Assembly (NCBI GenBank): GCA_017482005.1
Contig: JAFUOI010000002.1
Coordinates: forward strand, 26,154 to 90,153
Source: Lachnospiraceae bacterium
GTDB taxonomy: Bacteria > Bacillota_A > Clostridia > Lachnospirales > Lachnospiraceae
DNA length: 64,000 bases
Reading direction: 5' to 3'
Part shown: positions 29,751-36,566 of the stretch, one piece after another
Layout: each line of letters begins with the position of its first letter
How positions within the stretch are numbered: the first letter of the stretch is position 1
Made by a program: the position numbers and the translations under genes
The notes under the pieces: model-generated
Told to the model about the DNA's origin: nothing
What the model saw: the letters and a program-made list of their open reading frames with translations, nothing else
Database searches by the model: none

Positions 29751-30110
29751 TCATTCTATTATCTTAAATGGCTGCTTACTCCTTTCTGTTCTTTTCAACT
29801 CACTAGGAGTTCGAAATCTCATACTAGTATGAAGTTCAATAACTTTTTTTTCACTTATATAAATATCAATCCACAAAGGATAGAGCGGTTCCAAAACAGA
29901 AAATCTTTCTACAATTTCATCAAATGTAAATACTCGTTTACTAATTTTATCAATTGGGAAAACATTTAATCTAACAAAATCATCTTTCGAACTATATTTT
30001 TTTCCCTCTTCATATTGAGGGCAGATAATATAAGTACCGTTCTTTGCATCAATTTTTTTCTCACTTAAAATATCAATCAAATGCTCCGAGAAAATTTTCC
30101 TATTAATCAT
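29751..30110 (-). CDS. Putative immunity protein, module F
   Basis: The 119-residue soluble protein is not recognised. It starts at ATG 30110 behind GGGAGG. Notable segments are IDIYISEKKVIELHTS and SKRVFTFDEIVERF. Small size, soluble character, AT-rich base use and position at the end of the toxin-tip array suggest an orphan immunity gene whose toxin was lost. A 26-residue remnant open frame ending at about 30140 may be what is left of a neighbouring gene. Confidence 0.5.
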   Translation of the reverse strand: MINRKIFSEHLIDILSEKKIDAKNGTYIICPQYEEGKKYSSKDDFVRLNVFPIDKISKRVFTFDEIVERFSVLEPLYPLWIDIYISEKKVIELHTSMRFRTPSELKRTERSKQPFKIIE

Positions 30111-30240
30111 TTTTTACCTCCCAACATCTTTACATATGCTAGATAAGTTTTTTTACCATACCATCTGCATCTATGTCCATTCCATAATACTCAATCCATA
30201 AAACTATTCGTTCTACACTCCTAAAAATCGCTTTTCCTCA

Positions 30241-30333
30241 GACCGGCTACATATTGCGCATAGTTGGTCTCGACAAAAATGCTTATTCATTATGTTTTAT
30301 CAGACCAGCTACGCTTTATGCATAGCTGGTCTA
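30241..30333. repeat. Hairpin units R1 and R2 of the cassette array
   Basis: Two 31-nt imperfect hairpins (30241-30271 and 30303-30333, arms AGACCAGCTA / TAGCTGGTCT in the better copy) begin exactly 62 bp apart. The linker has the array's shared sequence TCGACAAAAATGCTTATTCA. No tip follows; the gap from 30111 to 30340 holds only these units and a short gene remnant. Confidence 0.85.
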
Positions 30334-30340
30334 AAGCAAA

Positions 30341-30670
30341 TCAAGTCATATCGTATGAAGTATAACCATATCGATTTAACAGTACTTGCAATTCTTGAAA
30401 TTTCTTCTCTCCTTTTCGTCTCCGAAAAAAACCTGATACATTAAATAGCAACTTTATTTTTTCATTTGAATAAAAGACAAAATAACATAGCTCGCCTTCA
30501 TAAACCCGAGACGCAACACATACTGTTTCTGATATGGAAATATTATGTTCTTTTGCCCATTCATATCTACATTCTTCAAAATCGACAAATGTTTCGTCCA
30601 TAAACAGTATTCCATTTTTATCGATATTAACAATATCAAAACAATTATATTCTCTTATAGCAAACACCAC
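30341..30670 (-). CDS. Putative immunity protein for the ParB-like tip, module E
   Basis: The 109-residue protein starts at GTG 30670, immediately after the stop of the ParB-like tip, with an AAGG sequence reaching the start. It has a beta-rich look with FVFYSNEKIKLLFNVS near residue 64 and a basic FRRRKGEKKF near residue 81. The family is not known to me. Adjacency to a toxin tip is the only evidence for its role. Confidence 0.55.
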   Translation of the reverse strand: MVFAIREYNCFDIVNIDKNGILFMDETFVDFEECRYEWAKEHNISISETVCVASRVYEGELCYFVFYSNEKIKLLFNVSGFFRRRKGEKKFQELQVLLNRYGYTSYDMT

Positions 30671-30671
30671 C

Positions 30672-31031
30672 TTAATTATTATAATTCATAATTTTGATTG
30701 GTACTTTATCTAACCCAACTCTTTTAGCTGCCAACCACCTATGATGTCCATTTACAATTTCGTATCCTCCGGATGTTAGTTTTTGTACTTCTATTGGATT
30801 TGATAACTTGCCTGTTGAATTTATTTCTTTTATATACTTAGATACAGCCGATTCACTTGGTCCTATTTTAGGATTTGAGAACTCGTCTAAAGGGTTTGCA
30901 TGTAAATTCTCAACATTGGTTTTCTTTGTTGTTAGTCTTTCCCAAAAACCTGCATTTTGATATTTACTATCTCCTTCAGCAAAAAACTGTAAGTCTAACT
31001 CAAGTGAACCACGTCTACTACCACTCTCGAC
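30672..31031 (-). pseudogene. Orphan ParB-like RHS toxin tip, module E
   Basis: An open frame of 119 codons has no start codon of its own. It begins at the array junction (GTC GAG AGT GGT AGT, encoding VESGS) and continues RRGSLELDLQFFA, the same linker as the second RHS copy, then a ~95-residue domain ending in NGHHRWLAAKRVGLDKVPI. That phrase is typical of ParB/sulfiredoxin-fold nuclease domains used as polymorphic toxins. It is followed directly by an immunity candidate. It should be silent until joined to an RHS core. Confidence 0.75.
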
Positions 31032-31089
31032 AGAAATGCTTATTAATCATGTTTTCTCAGACCAGCTACGCTTTATGCATAGCCGGTCT
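31028..31089. repeat. Hairpin unit R3 before the ParB-like tip
   Basis: A 31-nt hairpin (31059-31089) plus the ~28-nt shared linker directly abut the junction of module E. Confidence 0.85.
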
Positions 31090-31120
31090 ATATTACATTT
31101 GAATGCATCTTATTTATTGT

Positions 31121-31438
31121 TTATAAAAAAATATTAATAAGAATAAATCCATTTCTTATATACGTGCATCCCTCATTACTTTTCGAAGCAAGCAATTCAT
31201 CTATCGGATTCCCTAATTCCATCCATGTATCTGAAAAAAAGTCCAAAAAATGTTTTAGCTTATCTTGATATAATTCAATTATCGCTTCAATAATATATAC
31301 ATTTTCTATTTTCCAATAAGACGTAAGATTCCTTACCTCACATTTTTTTATATATATATTAATATCATCCATGCTTTGCTCAAATACCTTTATTGCTGTC
31401 TGTGGTTCCTCTGCTTCAACAAAAAATTTAATTAGCAT
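31121..31438 (-). CDS. Putative immunity protein for the type-17 toxin tip
   Basis: The 105-residue acidic protein starts at ATG 31438, 14 bp behind the stop of the truncated RHS gene, with AGGAG before it. It is helical and has no recognised motif (FVEAEEPQTAIKVFEQS near the start). Position and size make it the cognate immunity candidate for the polymorphic toxin type-17 tip. Confidence 0.6.
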   Translation of the reverse strand: MLIKFFVEAEEPQTAIKVFEQSMDDINIYIKKCEVRNLTSYWKIENVYIIEAIIELYQDKLKHFLDFFSDTWMELGNPIDELLASKSNEGCTYIRNGFILINIFL

Positions 31439-31452
31439 AAAATTATCTCCTA

Positions 31453-33081
31453 TTACTGGTGCGTAATTTTACCTCTTAACGACACATTCAAATGTGAACC
31501 ATCTCTACTTAACCAACCTAATCTTTCACGTCCTAATTTAGATAATTGAACATCCCATTCAAATGCTTCTCCTGTGGTTCTAGAAGGACCTTTGGTCCAA
31601 ATATTATCAAATCTATCTACAAAACCACCGTTTATCCTATTTAAAGGTTGTGCAGCATTCCAATCCTTTGATGGAACATATCTAATTTTGCCTGTTGTAG
31701 GTAGTTTATTCTTCTTTAGAACAGATTTCTTGCTCGTATTCACACCGGACTGTATGTTTTCGGGATTTTTTGCAAAAAACTGTAAGTCTAACTCAAGTGA
31801 ACCACGTCTAGTACCACTCTTACTAGCGCCTTTCCCAACTTCTTCCGCCACATTCACAGTAGTCTTTGCGCTACTTTTCGCTACTTCAGCGGCTTCGCCG
31901 GCGACTTTTGAAGCTTTCTTTGTCGCTTTCTTGACGATATTTGCAACTGCCTGCTTGGTCTTGCTCGCTTTCTTACCAAACTTTACGGTCGCTTCTGCAA
32001 TGTTTTGGGCTTTCGCGAATTTCTTCACGAAGGATGCAGTCTTACTTAAGAGTTTTCCGGCTTTGATTACGCCTTTGACTCCGACTGCAACTGCGATTCC
32101 GACGAGCGGAAGGGCACACATCAGGGATAAGGCGGCGTTTTTCATATCGCCTTCTGCCATGTATAGGAGTGCATTTGCAACGTCTGCCCCGCTCCAGAAC
32201 AGTCCGAGGAAATCAAGGAAGGAGTGTGCTTTGCTGTACGGGTTCTGCGGTGAGAGTCCGAATGGATCCAGCTGGTTGACCGGATTTCCCTGTGCATATG
32301 CGTAACGGTTTAGGCTCTGGCTTTCTGCCGGGGTTCCTGCGACGATATCACGGTTGATGAAGCGTCTGATTACCGGATTGTAGTATCTGGCTCTCATGTA
32401 GTACAGACTGTTTGTATCTGTCTGTACGCCGAATTCACCGTTGTAGAGGAAGCGGATTCCCGTTTCTCTGAGTACCTCAGATACTGTTTTCTGCTGTCCG
32501 GTTGTGGTCATCATGTTGGTATTGCCCTGATAGATTCCGGTTAGTTTTCCGTAGGTGTCATACGCGAATCTGTAAACGACGGTTCCGGAAGCATTTGTTA
32601 CTTCTGTCGTACTTCCGAGGTTGTCAAAGTGATAGTATAGCGTTTGTTTTGTGCTGTCACTCTGCTCGCTGAGTAAGCCAATACCGTAAGTATACGTTTT
32701 TGTCTCAGTCGTCTCATAGATTCCAAGGATATTCTTTTCCTGTATTGTCTCAGTCAGGAGCTGGCTGTACGTCGTTTCTCTGTCAGTTACATAGACTTTC
32801 CGGTAAGTGTTTCCTGATTTCTCGTCAGTTATGTATTCTTCGGTGCGGACATCTTCTGCATCGTATCTGTATTCAGTTGTCGTTTCAGCGGTGGTCACTT
32901 TGGTCAGGCGGTTGCGGCAGTCGTAGGTGTAGTCTGCCATTTCGCCGTCGAGAGGGCCATATAGCATGTTGCCTTCTGCGTCGTAGGTGACTTTTTCACC
33001 GTTGTATGTGATGAGACGGTTGTCTGCATCGTAGGTATAGCCGATTGGTTCAAGGACGTCAGTGCTGCTTGAAATATGCTT
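31453..33081 (-). pseudogene. Truncated second RHS gene with polymorphic toxin type-17 tip
   Basis: The frame is open from 33081 (just after an in-frame TAA) to 31453; the first ATG is at 32967. Residues match the last ~410 of the large RHS protein: one YD repeat, the RHS core (RARYYNPVIRRFINRDIV), the pretoxin region and VAEEVGKGASKSG, with roughly 95% identity by eye. The nucleotide match runs from 33039 to 31814. The tip then differs: RRGSLELDLQFFA, and a ~75-residue domain with GGFVDRFDNIWTKGPSRT and SRDGSHLNVS, which fits polymorphic toxin type 17. The N-terminal secretion and repeat regions are absent, so it is probably a silent donor tail. Confidence 0.8.
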
Positions 33082-33231
33082 TTACTTTAAGCCTTTATAC
33101 TCTAATGGTAGTGTGTTTCCATGGTATATAAAATCTGAAAAGTGTAACAGGCATAACACTAATATGAGTGCTGTAATTCTGTTTATTATTGTCAGCTTAA
33201 ACCCTGCTCTCTTTTGTAAAACACATTCCAT
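33082..33231 (-). other. Signal-peptide-like mini-ORF in frame with the truncated RHS
   Basis: ATG 33231 opens a 49-codon frame with a basic start and one long hydrophobic helix (INRITALILVLCLLHFSDFI), ending at TAA 33084-33082. The same frame then stays open through the RHS fragment. It may be the degraded 5' end of another secreted protein joined to the RHS tail. No strong ribosome binding site is visible. Confidence 0.45.
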
Positions 33232-33258
33232 ATCTGCAAACATCTTTCTTCATCTTCT

Positions 33259-33396
33259 GCCCATCCGCACCACAGTTTCTTCCGGTGGCACGCTCTCGCT
33301 ACAGACTCACGTAGCGGTACTAAGTCCCCACTCCGTGGTGACTAAGGACCGACGCTCGTCTAAGTACCTCCGGAAAAAACCGTGGTGTGGATGGGC
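33259..33396. repeat. 180-bp inverted-repeat element, copy c with 42-bp deletion
   Basis: Both ends match copies b and d, but the inner hairpin block with the GGTCCACCGGACC palindrome is missing, leaving 138 bp. It has the same orientation as b and d and lies between the truncated RHS and module D. Confidence 0.9.
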
Positions 33397-33436
33397 TGGT
33401 TTTACATGTGTAAAAATGATTGTACATAGTTGATCT

Positions 33437-33498
33437 CAACACAGATGTTTATTAATTATGTTTTCTCAGACCAGCTATGTATTACGAATATCTGATTT
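33437..33498. repeat. Degenerate hairpin unit R4
   Basis: The 3' arm of the hairpin has drifted (ATCTGATTT in place of AGCTGGTCT), but the linker matches the array. A half-hairpin (ATAGTTGATCTCAAC) adjoins it, so this looks like an old tandem pair without a tip. Confidence 0.7.
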
Positions 33499-33509
33499 GA
33501 ATATTTTTC

Positions 33510-33854
33510 TTATTTACTTTTATATTTGCTTACAATCTCTATACCTTTTTGAATTTGGAAGAGTATTTCATCTAGAGAGTCATTCTCTGAATCATACCAT
33601 GTAAAAATATTTATATTCTCTACATCAACACTAGATAATATCTCTATTTTCACATATCTATAGGGTGCAAAATCGGTTTGACTAACTAAAATCTCTCCTA
33701 TGCAATCATTAGATTCAACAATTACTCTAAATGATGTATCTGTACTAATTAGTATATCAAATTTACACTGTATATATTTTTTTTCTTTTACTACTTTAGA
33801 TACTAACTCTTTAACTGCTTCTAAGATTAGAGAAAATGTTTTTTTACTATCCAT
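33510..33854 (-). CDS. Putative immunity protein of module D (tip lost)
   Basis: The 114-residue protein starts at ATG 33854, set by TTGGAGG ten bases upstream; a frame extending to 33890 uses junction sequence and is not real. It has a helical N-terminus and beta-rich centre (DVENINIFTWYDSENDSLDEIL near residue 80). The array junction lies only 20 bp upstream, leaving about eight codons (SGSKLEEKSNG then stop) where a toxin tip should be. So the toxin appears deleted and the immunity gene kept. The family is not recognised. Confidence 0.55.
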   Translation of the reverse strand: MDSKKTFSLILEAVKELVSKVVKEKKYIQCKFDILISTDTSFRVIVESNDCIGEILVSQTDFAPYRYVKIEILSSVDVENINIFTWYDSENDSLDEILFQIQKGIEIVSKYKSK

Positions 33855-33873
33855 TACTTTTTTCCTCCAATTT

Positions 33874-33932
33874 ACTACCACTCTCGACAAAACTGCTTAT
33901 TCATATGTTTTCTCAGACCGACTATTACAGAC
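33874..33932. repeat. Junction and degenerate hairpin unit R5
   Basis: The conserved junction ACTACCACTCTCGAC (33874-33888) is followed on the plus strand by the linker and a shortened hairpin (33914-33932). Confidence 0.75.
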
Positions 33933-34185
33933 CATTATTCACAATTTTCCCAATCATAGAAAATTTAATTTCTTCACAATCAACATCATCTGTAGCATAT
34001 ATATTATAGTTCCCATACCCATCTCTTTTCTTTAATATTAGATAATTTGAAACTATTGAATAGCTTGAAAGAGCAACAGCAATAAAATTCTCTTCTCCTT
34101 TTTCAATTATTTTAGCACGCAGAAGATTATCTCCATCCGACGAAGTAAAATCCCAAGGTTCAGCAATAATAATTCTTATTTCCAT
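33925..34185 (-). CDS. Small unknown protein of module C
   Basis: The 86-residue protein is beta-rich by appearance (MEIRIIIAEPWDF, NYNIYATDDVDCEEIKF) and not recognised. It starts 22 bp behind the Imm26-like gene with GGAGG upstream. It may be a second immunity gene for the GIY-YIG tip or the immunity gene of a lost cassette. Its 3' end enters hairpin R5. Confidence 0.55.
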   Translation of the reverse strand: MEIRIIIAEPWDFTSSDGDNLLRAKIIEKGEENFIAVALSSYSIVSNYLILKKRDGYGNYNIYATDDVDCEEIKFSMIGKIVNNGL

Positions 34186-34207
34186 AAATCAGCTACCTCC
34201 TATCATT

Positions 34208-34702
34208 TTACGCTTCATCATTTGAACATGTTTCTAACATTTTAATAGCTTTTTGCACCTCCTTACCAATAATCCCAAAACTTCCTAAGCCATAAGTGCT
34301 GCTATATTTAGGTGTATGCAATATTTCTTGACCATCAATATCAACAAACTTTTTCTGTAATACATCCCAAAAAGCAAAATCTATTTTCCTCTCGCTTTCA
34401 GTTACTTTTATATTACCAATTGTTTCAAAAAAACCTTTACTCCATGGTTGATTATTTACAATCATTGGTGCTATTAATAACTCTTCATTTTCTAACCCGT
34501 TTGGCAATATCTTATCGACAGAGCAATGTTTATAAACATATATTAGACTCATGCCATTAACAAATGAATCTACACTCTTTAAATTTGTCTGAATTACTTT
34601 CCCAAAATAAAACAAATTTTTGACTGGCTGTAATACAAACACGTCACCTTCCTTGGGTTTTTTCGAAGATTTTTTTATAATTAATAGATTATTTGATGTC
34701 AT
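34208..34702 (-). CDS. Imm26-like immunity protein
   Basis: The 164-residue protein starts KKPKEGDVFVLQP and continues with FYFGKVIQTN, the typical opening of the Imm26 family, in which a small beta-barrel core is preceded by K/P-x-GDVF. It follows the GIY-YIG tip by 12 bp. This pairing makes it the likely antidote to that nuclease. The family call is by recognition, not by search. Confidence 0.65.
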   Translation of the reverse strand: MTSNNLLIIKKSSKKPKEGDVFVLQPVKNLFYFGKVIQTNLKSVDSFVNGMSLIYVYKHCSVDKILPNGLENEELLIAPMIVNNQPWSKGFFETIGNIKVTESERKIDFAFWDVLQKKFVDIDGQEILHTPKYSSTYGLGSFGIIGKEVQKAIKMLETCSNDEA

Positions 34703-34714
34703 TCAATTTACCTC

Positions 34715-35053
34715 TTATTTTATATAACCACGTTCTCTAAGCCACATATTACCCCAATTCACTGCATCATCATACCAATCACGTTTAGTACTTATACTGT
34801 TAATTTTATTACTAAATTGAGGATTCGCTTTCATCATAGCTTGTTCTATCGCTCTTGCTTGTCTTCTTGTAAGCGGTTCTGTTGTTATTTCTCGCAAGTA
34901 ATCAAATCTGTCCCCATGTTGATTCTGTCTCCTTGCCACATTATTGGTTATACCAACATAATCCGGTGTATCATCTATTATTCCTAAATATACACGCGTA
35001 TCAGTTTTTTCTTTCAATAATGATTTTGGTACAACCTTACTACCACTCTCGAC
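34715..35053 (-). pseudogene. Orphan GIY-YIG nuclease toxin tip, module C
   Basis: The frame is open from the junction GTC GAG AGT GGT AGT at 35053 with no ATG; a TTG at 35017 is the only weak start. The ~100-residue domain has RVYLGIIDDT, DYVGITNNVARRQNQH and the acidic helix RRQARAIEQAMM: the layout of GIY-YIG endonucleases (the Y-x-G pair, Arg in the following helix, later Glu). It lacks a delivery domain and lies behind a tandem hairpin pair, so it is a displaced tip. Confidence 0.78.
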
Positions 35054-35173
35054 ACAGATGCATATTAATTAAGTTTTCTCAGACCAGCTATACATTACGC
35101 ATAGCTGGTCTCGACACAGATGCTTATTGATTATGTTTTCTCAGACCAGCTACGAATAAAACATAGCTGGTCT
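35039..35173. repeat. Junction and tandem hairpin units R6 and R7
   Basis: Two 31-nt hairpins (35081-35111 and 35143-35173) start 62 bp apart. R6 has a perfect 10-bp stem. The R6 linker ends in the junction ACTACCACTCTCGAC (35039-35053); the R7 linker ends the same way but runs into the R6 hairpin. Confidence 0.9.
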
Positions 35174-35206
35174 GTATTCTTGACTTGTTATTATTCTTCC
35201 TCGCAA

Positions 35207-35623
35207 CTATATAGATTCGATTTCAATACACACGTTCATCTCTTTTGCTTTTTCCAATGCGTGTAACAAAATAGTTATAAAATCTTCTCCATCACTAGTT
35301 ACAAAATAATTTGACAAATCTGTAATTTCAGTACTTATGTTCATTCCCCATGGTGGCTGTTTCGATAAATCATCAATATCCCAAACAACTTGATTTGGCG
35401 CATATTTTCTCAACTGTACTTGAATATCTTTTACCTCATTAATAGCATCATTTATTTTATCAATTTCTAGTTTTCCTTGATATAATTCATTCATTACAAC
35501 AGGATAATTACTTCCCCATCTCTTTCTTTCAAGATTATATGCTACTGTAGAAAAAAAGGAGTGTAAAAAATCGCCACTGCCAATTTGATACCAAAAAAAA
35601 CCAACACTAAATCCTACTGCCAT
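35207..35623 (-). CDS. Imm70-like immunity protein
   Basis: The 138-residue protein opens MAVGFSVGFFWYQIGSGDFLHSFFST and has VVWDIDDLSKQPPWG near residue 79 and SNYFVTSDGEDF near residue 103, which I recognise as the Imm70 family pattern. It starts 10 bp after the PD-(D/E)XK tip stop, with GGAG upstream, and is the expected antidote. Calls are by eye. Confidence 0.75.
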   Translation of the reverse strand: MAVGFSVGFFWYQIGSGDFLHSFFSTVAYNLERKRWGSNYPVVMNELYQGKLEIDKINDAINEVKDIQVQLRKYAPNQVVWDIDDLSKQPPWGMNISTEITDLSNYFVTSDGEDFITILLHALEKAKEMNVCIEIESI

Positions 35624-35633
35624 AATATTCTCC

Positions 35634-36029
35634 TTAATTCATCTTGAACCTTACTGTAATTCCATTATTAGTTCTCTGCATTATAGAATTATATAATGAA
35701 CTCAAACTATCATTGGAGATATTTTGACCTCGTATATCAATTAAAACAGTTTGTCTAGTACCAGAAGGTAAATTTCCTATTCTCTGTTGATATTGCTTAG
35801 CAATATTTCTAACTAAATTATTCCTTCTAGAAGCATTCTCAATATTATAATTTTTAACATCTATACTAGAACCTGTTTTATAAAAATCGGGTCTAACACT
35901 TCCTTTTGTTCCATATTTCACTTCTTTACCAGCCAAGAAAGATCTCTGTTCCGAATAGTCCGGAAAATCCTTAGCAGCATCAAGTTCTGATTGTCTCCAT
36001 GTAGGTCTTAGATTACTACCACTCTTGAC
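35634..36029 (-). pseudogene. Orphan PD-(D/E)XK nuclease toxin tip, module B
   Basis: The frame is open from the junction (GTC AAG AGT GGT AGT, encoding VKSGS) at 36029; only a TTG at 35936 could start it internally. The ~130-residue tip has GSVRPDFYKTGSSIDVKNY, where Asp and the DxK pair fit a PD-(D/E)XK nuclease site, followed by RNNLVRNIAKQYQQRI and TRQTVLIDIRGQN. The same tip type is common at the C-terminus of Firmicutes RHS proteins. It lies next to an Imm70-like gene. It has no secretion or repeat region. Confidence 0.78.
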
Positions 36030-36087
36030 AAAAATGCTTATTCATCATATTTTCTTAGACCAGCCATGCATTACGCATAGCTGGTCT
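36015..36087. repeat. Junction and hairpin unit R8
   Basis: The junction ACTACCACTCTTGAC (36015-36029), the linker and a 31-nt hairpin (36057-36087) lie between module B and the immunity gene of the large RHS. Confidence 0.87.
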
Positions 36088-36168
36088 TAACATAAACCTG
36101 CAAATTACATGATATTGTTTTGATTTGAACTAGTAAATTACATTTTACGAAAAAAACATCTCCTCATA

Positions 36169-36561
36169 TTAATCCATCATAAAATATACTTCACACATTC
36201 CTGAAATATCTGCGATACCATCATGACACGCCTTTAATACTTCTTCTTTAGTTTTACACATTGGTAAATCTTCACAATAAGTATCATACCACATTGCAAT
36301 TTTAACATTGCTCGCCAACAATTCGTTAATAATCATATAAAACTCTGTCTCTTCAAAAGCAATTCCTTGGCTTATCTCTTTTTGTGCTTTTGTCAAATAT
36401 GAATCTATATCTTTTTCTTTAATTTTAATCGTCCAAATTTCATCCGTATCCTTCCATATTTTCAGTGCTTGTTCCTGCAAAAAACAATCTAACTCAACGG
36501 ATACTATTTCGAAATTCAAATTGCTGGTTTTATATCCTTTACAAATTATACATTCACTCAT
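36169..36561 (-). CDS. Putative cognate immunity protein of the large RHS toxin
   Basis: The 130-residue protein starts at ATG 36561, 5 bp after the RHS stop; its ribosome binding site (AAAGAGG) lies inside the last RHS codons, so the two are translationally coupled. It has an N-terminal CIICKGY and a helical centre, and is not a family I recognise. The tight coupling to the toxin is strong positional evidence for immunity. Confidence 0.65.
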   Translation of the reverse strand: MSECIICKGYKTSNLNFEIVSVELDCFLQEQALKIWKDTDEIWTIKIKEKDIDSYLTKAQKEISQGIAFEETEFYMIINELLASNVKIAMWYDTYCEDLPMCKTKEEVLKACHDGIADISGMCEVYFMMD

Positions 36562-36566
36562 ACTTT

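Noticed and set aside
34715..35017. GIY-YIG and PD-(D/E)XK frames as independent genes starting at TTG
   Set aside because: The TTG starts are internal to the tip, have no ribosome binding site, and the frames extend upstream to the conserved junction, so they are treated as displaced tips.
30241..36087. CRISPR array
   Set aside because: The 31-nt hairpin repeats are spaced irregularly by kilobases with genes between, except two pairs at 62 bp, and no cas genes are present.
30241..36087. Hairpin units as plain intrinsic terminators
   Set aside because: No T-run follows the stems on either strand, and the conserved linker and exact junction to tips need another explanation. A role in RNA processing is not excluded.
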